DNA of 46,365 bases from Caldisericum exile_A (GCF_047785965.1 NZ_JBLOBF010000010.1:1-46365); one strand, 5' to 3'. Counted from the first letter of the stretch, positions 17,036 through 26,109 are shown. Numbers and translations: made by a program. Notes: generated by a model from the sequence alone, not told the origin.

Positions 17036-17554
17036 ATGGGACTTACTGAAGTAGGAATACGAGAAGAATCCGCAGTGTCAATTAAGAATACAAGAATCTT
17101 AAGCATTACATTCCCAAATATCTTTGATGTTGCAGACAAGCGGAACTTTATCAAAGCATCCTGTTTAGTAAGCCATGGCTTAAATTTGCTCAAGAAAACA
17201 GGCATCATGTTTTTCTCTTTCCAACATCAATACATACAAACATCGCCTTCTCAATTTCTTGCTTCATACACTTCATCTCCTTTCTCTTCCTTCCGAAGAG
17301 TTAGGCATTTGCCCCTACACTTCTACCACCACAGTCTTGTTTCAAAAAAGAGATTTACCTCAAAAGACACTCCCAACTTAGTTAACAGTATTTCAGGTAG
17401 AAGGCAGGATAAGCATTCTTATTTAAGGGATAAGGAAAACCTTTTCCAAGGAGGAAACAACTTTCTCTTGCCTTCTCTTAGGGAGCAACATATTAATGCT
17501 TTTAATAAGGCTAATAGAAAGATAGATTTTAGACCTATCTACTCTATAGTCTAA
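17036..17554 (+). pseudogene. Radical SAM 5' relic fused to an unrecognised tail
   Basis: The first 54 codons repeat the relic at 11851 (MGLTEVGIREESAVS ... RNFIKASCLVSHGLN), with lost cysteines. From about 17200 the frame continues for another 115 codons rich in Ser, His, Phe and Arg with no cysteine cluster, and I recognise nothing in it. The tail looks like non-coding or out-of-frame DNA joined by deletion. I would not expect a working radical SAM protein from it. Confidence 0.45.
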
Positions 17555-17577
17555 ACATATTATACAAGGAGGTGGAA

Positions 17578-18869
17578 ATGAGGATTGGGAAGTATGTAAG
17601 ATTTTTGACTTTTGATGATAGAATTTTTGCCTATAATGGCGATAAACGGCGGTTTATGTGAGGTAGAACAGACAGTCTATGAGAAAATAATGGAAGGAAG
17701 ATTTGATGAAATAAGGTTAGTAGATCCAACTATTTATAATGAGCTTAGAAAAACCTTTTACATTGTCTCTGATGATTTTGATGAACTTTCATTTGTAAAA
17801 TATCAGACATGGAAATCGAAATTTAAAAACGATGTTTTTGCTATAACTATTGCGCCAACTATGGATTGCAATTTTAAATGCTTTTATTGTTACCAACAGG
17901 ATTATAAACAGCCCGAATATATGAGTAAGGAAACCGCAGATAAGGTAATCTCCTTTATTAAGCAACTAATTAACCAAAATACTAAAGTTTCGGTAGCGTG
18001 GTATGGTGGCGAACCCTTGCTTGCAATAGAGGTTATCGAGTATTTGTCAAAAGGATTAAAGACAATTTTATTTAGCGAAGAAAATAAGAATAAAATTAGT
18101 TCAAAATTTACATCTTCATTGGTCACTAACGGGTATCTTTTGAATGAAAAGAATTCAAAGATCTTATCAGAAGAATGCAATATTAAGATTGTACAAGTTA
18201 CTATCGATGGTCCTCGAGAAATAAATGATAGAAGACGTCCTCACAAAAATGGTGGTCCTGTTTATGATATAATTGTAAAGAATTTAAAAGACAATGCACA
18301 TTTTTTTGAGCGAATATTAGTTAGAATTAATGTAGACAAAACGAATGAGTGGTTTATTTCAGATTTGCTAGAAGAATTAAAAAGTATGCCCAATAATATT
18401 CATCCATACTTGGCACCTCTACATACTGATAACGTATCAAATGTTACTTTCTCTGGAATATGCTACGATTCCAAAGATTTCGGACTAGAGGTTGAAAACC
18501 GACCTGAACTTGTTGGTCTTCTAAAGTATCCCCAGCCAAATTATGGAGTTTGTGGTGCTACAAAAGAGAATTCTTTTTGTGTAGATCCTGAGGGTTACCT
18601 GTATAAATGTTGGAATGAAGTAGGTCAGAAAGAGAAAAGCATAAGCAGTGTCGAATCTCATATAACAAATTACAAAAAGATACTTAAAGTGGATTACATT
18701 TGACCCTTCCAACTATTCTGAATGCGGAGAGTGTCCTATATTACCGATATGCAATGCTGGCGGCTGTCCTTACAGGGTACTATTTCCCGAGGAAACGGGC
18801 CACGCAAAAGAATGTCTATCAGACAAGTTTAATTTGGAAAAGAATAACTACAATTATAAAATATTGTAA
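17578..18869 (+). pseudogene. Radical SAM/SPASM enzyme with two frameshifts
   Basis: The natural start is ATG 17578 behind AAGGAGGTGGAA, opening MRIGKYVRFLTFDDRIFAYN. Near 17635 the frame must shift to AINGGLCEVEQTVYEK, after which the radical SAM core is intact (TMDCNFKCFYCYQ, then WYGGEPLLAIEV) to about 18680. A second shift there joins WITFDPSNYSECGECPILPI and CNAGGCPYRV, the SPASM cysteines, to the stop at 18869. Restored, the protein is about 430 residues and related to the enzyme at 12165. As read, the central frame (17612-18703) lacks the SPASM part. Two independent single-base shifts point to decay, though sequencing error cannot be excluded. An ATPase and two permeases follow, as in the first locus, but no peptide gene is seen. 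Confidence 0.65.
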
Positions 18870-18890
18870 AAAGTCATAGGGAGGTTCGAA

Positions 18891-19517
18891 GTGACGCAAA
18901 TTTTGATGGAAAATGTGAGTTTTAAATTTGGAAGATCCTTTAGAATCTTGGAAAATTTTTCATTAGAGGTAAAGAAAGGAGAGTTATTGTATCTGGAAGG
19001 TCAAAACGCTTCAGGGAAAAGTACTGTTTTGAAAATCTTATTGGGCATAATAAAACCAGACCAGGGTATAGTGAAAATTTTGGATAAAAATCCTTATTAC
19101 AATCCTGAAGTATTGAAAAAAGTGGGTGCTGTCGTCGATGGAATGGGTTTCTACGTCGATTTGAGTTTAAAAGAAAATGTTCTGCTATTTGCAAAAGAAA
19201 AGGGCATAAATGACGAAAGTGTGAAGATGCTTGAGAATTATATAAAAATGTGGAATATTGATTTTGAAACTATTTACAAAAAATCATCTCATGGGATGAG
19301 AAAGATAGCACAACTCACTTTTTCTATTATGGGAGATCCTGAAATCCTTATATGGGACGAGCCAGAACTTGCTCTTGATGAAAAGCGACAGGAGGTTTTA
19401 CTAAATTTAGTAAAGGACTACAAATCCAGACAAAAAACACTTGTTATTGCAGGGACAAACCCTAATTTCTATGGAAATCTTATTGATAAAACAGTTCACA
19501 AGGAGGTAATACTATGA
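18891..19517 (+). CDS. ABC transporter ATP-binding protein
   Basis: A 208-residue, short ATPase. Walker A is GQNASGKSTVL (about residue 38), Walker B PEILIWDEPELALDEKRQ (about 150). The signature segment KSSHGMRKIAQLT is a diverged form of LSGGQ, and the H-loop reads AGTNPNFYGN with no His, so ATP turnover may be altered. The start is GTG 18891 behind GGGAGGTTCGA. Two tandem permease genes overlap or follow it. Such small ATPases with paired permeases are common in bacteriocin export and immunity sets. Confidence 0.8.
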   Translation: MTQILMENVSFKFGRSFRILENFSLEVKKGELLYLEGQNASGKSTVLKILLGIIKPDQGIVKILDKNPYYNPEVLKKVGAVVDGMGFYVDLSLKENVLLFAKEKGINDESVKMLENYIKMWNIDFETIYKKSSHGMRKIAQLTFSIMGDPEILIWDEPELALDEKRQEVLLNLVKDYKSRQKTLVIAGTNPNFYGNLIDKTVHKEVIL

Positions 19518-20251
19518 AGATTCTATTTAAGCAAAAACATTGGATAGTGGTACAAACAATATTTTTTATCTTAGCTATATTGGCGTCAATTGGTTTTATG
19601 AAAGAGGTTGATAAACCGGTAGGTGGTCTTGCAATAGGTTTACATATGATTGCTAACACACATGAGTACACAATTCCAATTCTTTTTATTCTATTTTCAG
19701 ACCTTATATTCAATGTTGAGTATGTGTACGGAACATTTCTTTCATATTTATTGTGTGGCCAGAGCAGGAGAAGGTGGATGTTAAAAAAATCAATAAGCTT
19801 TTATATCTTTATCCTGCTTCAATTTTCAATCACATTTATTGCTATGTCTTTAGTCTCAGGCTTAATTTTAGGACACATTGGATTTGAGGGATTAAAAAGT
19901 GTAGATAGTGAATTGTACCAGATGAGTACAATTAACATCATTAAAGCAATAGGTCTAAATATTCTGAAGACATTTATTCTTGTAAGTATTGCAGTGTTTG
20001 TATCAACTCTTTTCCCTCACAAACTTGTTATTGGAAGCGTTACATCGATAGGACTATTTTTTATCATGGTAAAAATTATGAGTATCCTTCACGAAGTGAA
20101 CTCGAATAAAAAACTTTTTGATCTCATCGCTAGGAGTTTTTTTCTTGAAAATCCAACGAAATCTGCCATAATTCTTGGAGTTTTCTGGTTTTTATTCTTC
20201 ACCTGGCTCTCCATTGAACATGTAAGTAGAATTGAAATTGTAAACCGTTGA
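19514..20251 (+). CDS. ABC-2-like permease, tandem paralogue 1
   Basis: A 245-residue membrane protein opening MKILFKQKHWIVVQTIFFIL, with about six hydrophobic helices and a conserved cytoplasmic motif YVYGTFLSYLLCGQSRRRW. Its start overlaps the ATPase stop by four bases with AAGGAGGTAA upstream. It is a clear paralogue of the next gene (shared ILFILFSDL, LLCGQSR, VFVSTLFPHKLVIGS). The two probably form a heterodimeric channel for the ATPase upstream. Confidence 0.8.
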   Translation: MKILFKQKHWIVVQTIFFILAILASIGFMKEVDKPVGGLAIGLHMIANTHEYTIPILFILFSDLIFNVEYVYGTFLSYLLCGQSRRRWMLKKSISFYIFILLQFSITFIAMSLVSGLILGHIGFEGLKSVDSELYQMSTINIIKAIGLNILKTFILVSIAVFVSTLFPHKLVIGSVTSIGLFFIMVKIMSILHEVNSNKKLFDLIARSFFLENPTKSAIILGVFWFLFFTWLSIEHVSRIEIVNR

Positions 20252-20260
20252 GAGTGAATT

Positions 20261-21013
20261 ATGAAAAGTTTGTTTAAGCAAAAACAGTGGATATTTATGC
20301 AGGCAGTATTTGCGGTTTTGGGTATACTAACAGGCATAATTGTGAAAGATATTACTAAAGGCTCTGCTGGTGGACTTGCAATAGGTTTTCATTATATAAG
20401 CAGTACTACAGAATATGCTGTTCCAATTCTTTTTATTCTCTTTTCAGATCTTATGTTTAGCGTGGAATATGTTCAGGGAACTTTCTTGACGCATCTATTG
20501 TGCGGTCAAAGTAGAACAGAATGGATGAAAAAACGATTTCTAAACTTTTATCTCTTTTTGCTTGTTCAATTTGTAATAATGTTTTTTGTTTTGTCAATCT
20601 CAGCGGGTCTTATAACTGGGCACTTTGGTCTTGAAGGTGTAAATAAGATGATATTACAGAATATCCAATTAGTAGACTTTTTAAAAGAAGATGGCAAGGC
20701 AATAAGTTCAAATATCTTGAAAACTCTTTTGTTTGTTAGCTTTGGAGTGTTTGTATCAACTCTTTTCCCTCACAAACTTGTTATTGGAAGTATTACTTCT
20801 ATTGGAATGGTTCTTTTATACTTTAAATCTTTAATTTTACTAAGCCATATGTTCAAAGGAAATGAAGCTGTAATACATATCTTAGAAATAATTTCAATAC
20901 AGGACCTAAAAAGTCCATGGTCCTGGATGTTCGGAATCTTCGTATTTTTAATCTTTACATGGTTAGCCACAGAAAATGTTAAAAGAATAGAGATTCCCAA
21001 TCAGAAAGTTTAG
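20261..21013 (+). CDS. ABC-2-like permease, tandem paralogue 2
   Basis: A 250-residue membrane protein opening MKSLFKQKQWIFMQAVFAVL, paralogous to the gene just before it across its whole length. It begins 9 bases after that gene's stop. The shared segment FVSTLFPHKLVIGS is also near-identical in DNA (19995-20040 and 20750-20795), which suggests recent duplication or conversion. It closes the locus; the small frame after it is debris. Confidence 0.8.
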   Translation: MKSLFKQKQWIFMQAVFAVLGILTGIIVKDITKGSAGGLAIGFHYISSTTEYAVPILFILFSDLMFSVEYVQGTFLTHLLCGQSRTEWMKKRFLNFYLFLLVQFVIMFFVLSISAGLITGHFGLEGVNKMILQNIQLVDFLKEDGKAISSNILKTLLFVSFGVFVSTLFPHKLVIGSITSIGMVLLYFKSLILLSHMFKGNEAVIHILEIISIQDLKSPWSWMFGIFVFLIFTWLATENVKRIEIPNQKV

Positions 21014-21151
21014 AAGAATTATCTCAGAAGTGTTTAGAAGAGTTTATGGATAAAATCCCCGGTGCTAAAAGTGAGATAAGTAAATAATTTAAAGGTTAAC
21101 ATTAGCGTTTAAATGTACTTGTAGACACATTTCTAATGGAAGGAGGCTAAA

Positions 21152-21459
21152 ATGCGCAAAGACCTGAAAAGTTACTTATCTTTATTATTAAATTACCTAA
21201 GAGGTAATTGGGGACCTGTTACTCTTGGTGTTGCCCTTGGAGTTATTGCAGAAATATGTACCTTAATTTCTCCATTAATTACGAGATATTTGATGGATTT
21301 CGTAATCATTGGTAAGAACTATTCATACTTTAAATCTCTAATCCTCATTTCAGTTTTTGTACTGATAATATTTCTACTTGCCTCCGTTACAGGAAGTTAC
21401 GTCTTAATTAGGGTGTTTAAAAAAGTATCTGCAAACCTTAAACTTGATATGTTCAGAAA
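21152..21459 (+). pseudogene. ABC exporter N-terminal fragment, duplicated
   Basis: These 308 bases match 32974-33281 with a single difference (CTAAGAGG against CTCAGAGG). They encode the first 102 residues (MRKDLKSYLSLLLNYLRGNW ... LKLDMFRK) of a type I ABC exporter with two membrane helices. Here the frame then runs straight into unrelated radical SAM sequence. It is a recombinant junction, not a transporter. A good AAGGAGG precedes the ATG, so the fused frame could still be translated to 21667. Confidence 0.75.
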
Positions 21460-22584
21460 TGTGGAAAAGAACATCGTAGCTTTCTTTGAGGAATTTGAAA
21501 ATAAGTTAGGAATTAAGATTACTGAATGTGAAAGCGTAAATGAAATAAAGAAGTATAACTTTAGATTAACAGGTTGCAAAGAATACTTTGTACCAAGCGA
21601 TCTTACCTTGGAATTAACTTATAGATGTGCTATAATAACAGTGAAATTAGTTCACAATATGAAATGAAAATGGAAGATGCTTTTAGTCTTTTAAATGAAG
21701 CAGATAAATTAGGAGTTAAGGTTATTGAGTTAACTGGTGGCGAACCTACTATTCATAATGATTTTAAAAAAATATTAGAAAAGGCTTTTTCATTAGATTT
21801 CGAATTAGTAGGGATTTTATCAAATGGTACCAACTTTTCCGAAGATATTTATGAAATCATATATAAAAATAAGAACCGTGCTGTAGTTCAGGTTGACCTT
21901 CATGGTAGTTCTAAAGAATACATGGGTTGGTTTACCGGTAACAGCAAATCCTATGATCTTGTAGTAGAAAGTATTTCGAGGTTGGCGAAATTGGGGGTTC
22001 CTACGAGGGTTGCATGTAATGTCACACCGCAGAATGTTGATCAAATGTTAGAAATTGCTAATCTCGCTTACAAATTAGGTGCTGCTTCTGTTGCATTTAG
22101 TCCAATTGTGCCAATATGACGTGCCCAGAGTACTCCCGAAATTATTTTGAATTTTCACAAAAGTGCCAATATAAAATTTGTAAAAAATATGAACATTATC
22201 CTCAAAAAATACGGAAAAGGTTTTGTATCTGTAATTGATAGTTCGGAAAATACTTATCCAAATTGCGGTGCTGGTTCAAAAATTATTGTAATTTCTCCGG
22301 ATTTAGGAGTTAAAATTTGTCAAATGTCACCCGTGATTGACAACCTTGGAAGATACGGAAATTCTTTGGGGTCTTTTTTAGCATCTAATTCAAAGTTAAT
22401 TGAAAGTATTTCAAAAATCCCAGCACCGAATAAAGAGATATGTGGTAAATGCGATAATCTATGGTTCTGCAGTAGTTGTATAACAAGAGGCATAATTAAA
22501 GCAAAAGAGGAAGGAGGAAAGTGTATATGGAAGAAAATAATAGTAGAAAAAGAGCCATCTCTCTTAAAAATGTTTCAAAACTAA
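21460..22584 (+). pseudogene. Radical SAM/SPASM enzyme, deleted active site and nonsense codon
   Basis: After the ABC fragment the frame reads a maturase N-terminus (IVAFFEEFENKLGIKITECE ... LTLELTYRC) that stops just where CxxxCxxC should be. Continuing one frame over, YNNSEISSQYEMKMEDAF and ELTGGEPTIHNDF give the rest of the radical SAM core. The bases for the second and third cluster cysteines are missing, as though a deletion joined two Cys codons. At 22117-22119 a TGA interrupts VPI*RAQSTPEI, where related enzymes have PIGRA, a one-base change from GGA. The SPASM end (EICGKCDNLWFCSSCITRG) is still in frame to 22584. It is a broken third maturase, followed by its ATPase and permease genes. 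Confidence 0.65.
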
Positions 22585-23235
22585 TAGATGGGAAAATAAT
22601 ATTACAGGATTTAACTTTCGACATTTTTTTAGGCGAAATTCTTGCGATAATTGGACCAAATGGAGCCGGAAAAACAACTACCTTAAGAATTGTAACAGGG
22701 ATTCTTGATGCCAATTCTGGGATAATAGAAAAAAAATGGAAATTTAAGACTTTCAGCATTAAGTGAAAAGGATTTTTTATGGGATAGGCTTACCGGTTAT
22801 GAAAACATAAGGCTTTATTGTAAATATTTCAATGGTAGTTCTGAATTGGGAAATTATTATAGCGAAAGGTTGGGCTTAAAAGACTATTTAAATAAAAGAG
22901 TTTATACTTATTCGAAGGGAACGAAGAGAAAACTTTCCTTACTTTTATCTCTACTTTTAAAGCCTCAAATTTTGATACTTGATGAGCCTATGACTGGGCT
23001 TGATCCAATTTCAAGGAAAAATACGAGGGACTTATTGTTTGAATTAAAAGAAAATGGAGTTGGAATTCTTCTTACATCTCACGATCTTGCAGAAGTTGAG
23101 AAATGTGCAGACAGATTTATATTGATAAACAACGGAAAAATTATTGCAAACGACTTAGTTTGGGATACACTTTCGAAATACAAAACACTCGAGGACTTAT
23201 TTTTTGAATTAGCAGGAGGTGATCAAAATGATTAA
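22527..23235 (+). pseudogene. ABC ATPase split by a frameshift at an A8 run
   Basis: The first frame (start ATG 22527, or GTG 22521, behind AAGGAGG) carries Walker A GPNGAGKTTT and ends at 22766. A run of eight A at 22729-22736 shifts the frame. With seven A the protein continues KNGNLRLSALSEKDFLWDRL to the frame beginning at 22846, with signature YTYSKGTKRKLSLLLSLLL, Walker B KPQILILDEPMTGLDP and H-loop LTSHDLAEVEKCAD. Restored length would be about 235 residues. A8 runs are also sites of transcriptional slippage, so some working product is possible. It belongs with the permease that overlaps its end. Confidence 0.65.
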
Positions 23236-23926
23236 AGAATTAAAATACAATTTTGAGATGCTTTTCAAGGGCATATTCTTCATAGAATTAGGATTTTTGT
23301 TCGGCATACTTACTTTCGTAGTTTCTGGAAGCTTGAAAGAAGGAGAACTTTCATTGATTTTAAATGGGCCTTATTCAGATACATTTATATCAAGGTATTT
23401 TCTCTTAGTATCATATTTTTTGGTAATAATGCTTCCTTACTTTACTACTTCAGAGACAATTATTTATGAAAAACTTAGTGGAAGAATAGAGCAATTACTT
23501 GTTAATGGTTTTAAACCTTTTTCTTACTTTTGGGGTTCTGCGTTAACTGTTTTTATACTTAATGAAATTATGCTGTTTATTGTATTTTCTGAATTCTATA
23601 TTTTTAGGTTTTACTTTTTCCCGGGTATTTCAGTGATTTATTTAATTGAACCTTTAGTTGCAATTTCTATTTTCAGTTTTGGTCTTTCGAATTTTTTGTG
23701 TGCCGTTGTTTTAAAGATAAAGAAAGTAGATTTGATAAGAGGCTTTCTTTTTGTAATTCCATATATTCTTGTCTTTGGTGGAAATAACCTTATAACAAAG
23801 ATGAAGCCCGAGTATAATATTGGACTCCTATTAGGAACAGCAGCGATCGGCCTTTTGTTATTTGCTTTATCAATTCTGATAATGAGGAACATTAATAATG
23901 AAAGTATTGTCCTAACCATACCATAA
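23228..23926 (+). CDS. ABC-2-like permease
   Basis: A 232-residue protein with six hydrophobic helices and no catalytic motif. ATG 23228 has GCAGGAGGTGAT just upstream, within the end of the ATPase gene, so the two are coupled. It probably formed the channel of the third radical SAM locus. The frame is intact although its partners are damaged. Confidence 0.7.
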   Translation: MIKELKYNFEMLFKGIFFIELGFLFGILTFVVSGSLKEGELSLILNGPYSDTFISRYFLLVSYFLVIMLPYFTTSETIIYEKLSGRIEQLLVNGFKPFSYFWGSALTVFILNEIMLFIVFSEFYIFRFYFFPGISVIYLIEPLVAISIFSFGLSNFLCAVVLKIKKVDLIRGFLFVIPYILVFGGNNLITKMKPEYNIGLLLGTAAIGLLLFALSILIMRNINNESIVLTIP

Positions 23927-23939
23927 ACATATGATAGAT

Positions 23940-24000
23940 TCAAACTAACCTGAGCGATTCTCCAAATTTTTCACATATTTTCCTTGGGGTAAAAAATATA
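23940..24000. repeat. Inverted copy of the dispersed repeat end
   Basis: ACCTGAGCGATTCTCCAAAT followed by TTTTCACATATTTTCC is the reverse complement, with few changes, of 3540-3590. A weaker copy (ATTCTCCAAACTTTAATCAT) lies at 40218-40240. Confidence 0.55.
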
Positions 24001-24020
24001 TTTACCCAAAATCCCCAACC

Positions 24021-24122
24021 TATATAACTATATTATCTCTGGAAGTGGGACATCAAATTCCTTGTAAATGGTTTCTTGTTTTTGACATTTCTGTTAAGAA
24101 CTTCTTGCCGTTGTTTGTTTCT
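24021..24122 (-). pseudogene. IS1634-like transposase 3' end, inverted
   Basis: The reverse complement of this stretch matches 11613-11715 with only a few changes, from GAAACAAACAACGGC to the stop and the following CCCACTTCCAGAGATAA. It encodes the transposase end TNNGKKFLTEMSKT. It abuts and truncates the MFS gene fragment that follows. Confidence 0.65.
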
Positions 24123-24497
24123 TTTATCCCAAAGAGATATAGTTCCTTAAAATTGATTTTGTATGGGCTAATTTTAATGGGTTCTGCCACAATGTTTTTG
24201 GGTATCTTCAGGGCTTTACCGCTAATGATTATTATTTCCTTTTTTATTGGCTTTGGGAATGCGCTTACCAATATACCGCTAAGCATATTTCTTCAACAAA
24301 CTGTGCCTAATGATAAGTTGGATATTGTCTCAAGTTTCATTTACACGATGGCATCATTGGGGGCTCCTGTTTCACTTTCTTTGGGTAGATTCCTTTCGGA
24401 TAAGATTGCCCCGCAAATCTTGATAACTGCTACAGGTTTCTTAGTTTTATTTTTAATGATTTTTGGTTTTATCTTCCTCAAAACTGAGAAGAGTTAA
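24121..24497 (+). pseudogene. MFS transporter C-terminal fragment
   Basis: The frame 24045-24497 starts inside the inverted IS end; only the part from about 24121 is transporter. It reads IPKRYSSLKLILYGLILMGS and then four helices with NIPLSIFLQQTVPNDKLDIV, the usual loop of the second half of a major facilitator. The first two thirds of the gene are missing, so it is inactive. The IS insertion is the obvious cause. Confidence 0.65.
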
Positions 24498-24536
24498 AAA
24501 ATCTTTTTAGAGATCTAAGAATGCTTAAAAAATCTC

Positions 24537-24595
24537 TTGACAAAAATCACATTTTGAATATTCTATATTTAGATAACTGTCTAAATATAGAATAT
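24537..24595 (+). promoter_or_regulatory. Promoter and 38-bp inverted-repeat operator of the ArsR gene
   Basis: TTGACA (24537-24542) is a good -35 box, and TATTCT (24559-24564) is a possible -10 after 16 bases. Overlapping it is a perfect inverted repeat, ATATTCTATATTTAGA (24558-24573), gap TAACTG, complement 24580-24595, which ends on the start codon of the ArsR-like gene. This is an obvious autoregulatory operator. There is no Shine-Dalgarno site. Confidence 0.8.
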
Positions 24596-24872
24596 GGGGT
24601 TGAATGATATATTTAAAGCACTTGGTGATGAAACAAGGAGGAAAGTTCTGATAATGCTTTCAGAAAGGGACTTGACAGCAGGTCAGATTGCAAACGCATT
24701 TAATCAATCCTGGCCTACGATTTCTTATCACTTAGAGATGCTGGAAAAAGTAGGACTAATAACCTCAGAAAGAAAAGGTAGAAACATTGTATACAGTTTA
24801 AACACAACCATTCTCGAAGAGATACTTGTTTTCTTTGCTAATGTAAAAAGTAGGAGGGATAAAAATGGATGA
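24594..24872 (+). CDS. ArsR-family repressor, SdpR-like
   Basis: A 92-residue winged-helix regulator. IFKALGDETRRKVLIMLSER and SWPTISYHLEMLEKVGLITS are the ArsR/SdpR helix-turn-helix; the protein has no cysteine, so it is not a thiol-type metal sensor. It overlaps the start of an SdpI-like gene by 8 bases, the same pairing as sdpR-sdpI of Bacillus subtilis, where SdpI sequesters the repressor SdpR when the toxin SdpC is present and so induces immunity. The 38-bp inverted repeat at its start codon supports autorepression. It may govern the peptide/immunity array downstream. Confidence 0.85.
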   Translation: MGLNDIFKALGDETRRKVLIMLSERDLTAGQIANAFNQSWPTISYHLEMLEKVGLITSERKGRNIVYSLNTTILEEILVFFANVKSRRDKNG

Positions 24873-25629
24873 AACATATAAATTAAACAAAAATGTTATT
24901 AGAAAGGAAGCATTTCCAATTTCACTAATAGCAGTGAGCTATATTTTAGGATTACTTATTTACCGTAAACTTCCATTCTTTGTTCCTACAAGTTGGGATT
25001 TAGAGGGACACATAAATGCGTATCTTCCAAAAAATTTTGCGATAACATTGCTCCCAACATTTGCTTTGGTATTACTTATTATCTTTCTTCTTATTCCGTA
25101 TATTGACCCTCTTAGGAAAAATTACTCTAAATTTCTTGATACTTATACAACAATAATTAATCTTCTTGTTGCCCTTCCATGTATCTTACAAATAGTAATG
25201 CTCATAGTTATCGTTACGGGGTTAAACTATCTTGTCCCAAGAAGCGCAAATTTAGGAGTTGCAGTGGTATATATCGTGACCGGAAATTTCTTTCCTCGCA
25301 TAAGGCAAAATTGGTTCATTGGTGTAGGAACGCCATGGACAATGATAAGCGAAGAAATATGGAAAAAGACTCAACGATTAGCAGGTTTCTTGCTTTTTAT
25401 TTTAGGTATGGTATGCAGCCTATCTATTTTTGTTAAATCTTTGCAATCTGTTCTGCTTTCAGTTGACTGGGCGCTCGTTATCCTTGTCATAAGCAGTTTT
25501 TATTCATTTTTCCTCTATTTCAAGATGAGAGAGACTTCAAATGAAATTTCCTTCGAGAGAAAGGCAGACATATTTAGATCTCTTATTTTTACTGTTGTTC
25601 ATATCCCTTACTGGATTTTTATGCTTTAA
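24865..25629 (+). CDS. SdpI-like immunity protein (DUF1648 + SdpI)
   Basis: A 254-residue membrane protein with about seven helices. Residues 30-60 read LPFFVPTSWDLEGHINAYLP, the DUF1648 motif (P..W...G..N.Y.P), and residues 140-190 hold NWFIGVGTPWTMISEEIWKK, the SdpI motif (G.RTPWT...E..W..T). This full arrangement is that of SdpI, the immunity protein against the Sdp killing peptide. It overlaps the repressor gene and has AGGAGGGAT as ribosome binding site. In B. subtilis it also acts as signal-transducing receptor. It is the best match to canonical SdpI in the window. Confidence 0.85.
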   Translation: MDETYKLNKNVIRKEAFPISLIAVSYILGLLIYRKLPFFVPTSWDLEGHINAYLPKNFAITLLPTFALVLLIIFLLIPYIDPLRKNYSKFLDTYTTIINLLVALPCILQIVMLIVIVTGLNYLVPRSANLGVAVVYIVTGNFFPRIRQNWFIGVGTPWTMISEEIWKKTQRLAGFLLFILGMVCSLSIFVKSLQSVLLSVDWALVILVISSFYSFFLYFKMRETSNEISFERKADIFRSLIFTVVHIPYWIFML

Positions 25630-25652
25630 TCTTTCATATAAGGAGGTGTAGT

Positions 25653-26084
25653 ATGAAGAAAGTTTTGTTTGTTTTGACAGTTCTACTTATTGTAGGGGTG
25701 TTTTTGACTGGCTGTTCTGCAAAGTTATTAAAGGAAAGTGATGTAAGTTTTGCTGGTCCAATGGTGGAAAATGTTCTTATTGCCCATAATGAAGGAAATT
25801 ACGACATGTGGGCAAAGGACATGAGTGAAGAAATGCTAAAAGCAGTTCCAAAGGACAAGTTCAACGAAATGTTTAAAACAGTAACTGACAAAATTGGGAA
25901 CTACATCCCTAATTCAAAGACATTCCTTGCGGCAGAAGAATCAGGCGGGAAGATTATAGTTCAGTATATGGCAAAATTTACTGACGAAGACCAGGTTAAA
26001 CTAACTTTTAGTTTCAAAGATGTGAATGGTAAGAAGAAAATAGTTGGCGAATTTTATGATTCGCAAAAACTGAGAGGAAAGTAA
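25653..26084 (+). CDS. DUF3887-like lipoprotein
   Basis: A 143-residue protein with a lipoprotein signal peptide, MKKVLFVLTVLLIVGVFLTG then Cys21. The body (AHNEGNYDMWAKDMSEEMLK ... FNEMFKTVTDKIGNY) matches the shape of DUF3887 proteins, small NTF2-like domains that often sit beside bacteriocin or immunity genes. The function is unknown. It follows the SdpI-like gene after 24 bases with AAGGAGGTG and is probably co-transcribed. Confidence 0.7.
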   Translation: MKKVLFVLTVLLIVGVFLTGCSAKLLKESDVSFAGPMVENVLIAHNEGNYDMWAKDMSEEMLKAVPKDKFNEMFKTVTDKIGNYIPNSKTFLAAEESGGKIIVQYMAKFTDEDQVKLTFSFKDVNGKKKIVGEFYDSQKLRGK

Positions 26085-26109
26085 TAAAGTAATTTAAAAG
26101 TAGACTAAA

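Noticed and set aside
21664..21700. Programmed frameshift to join the ABC-radical SAM chimera
   Set aside because: No slippery heptamer at the junction, and the cysteines for the Fe-S cluster would still be missing.
22117..22119. TGA as selenocysteine or recoded codon in the radical SAM gene
   Set aside because: The position is a Gly in the family motif PIGRA, no SECIS-like hairpin is seen, and the gene has other lesions.
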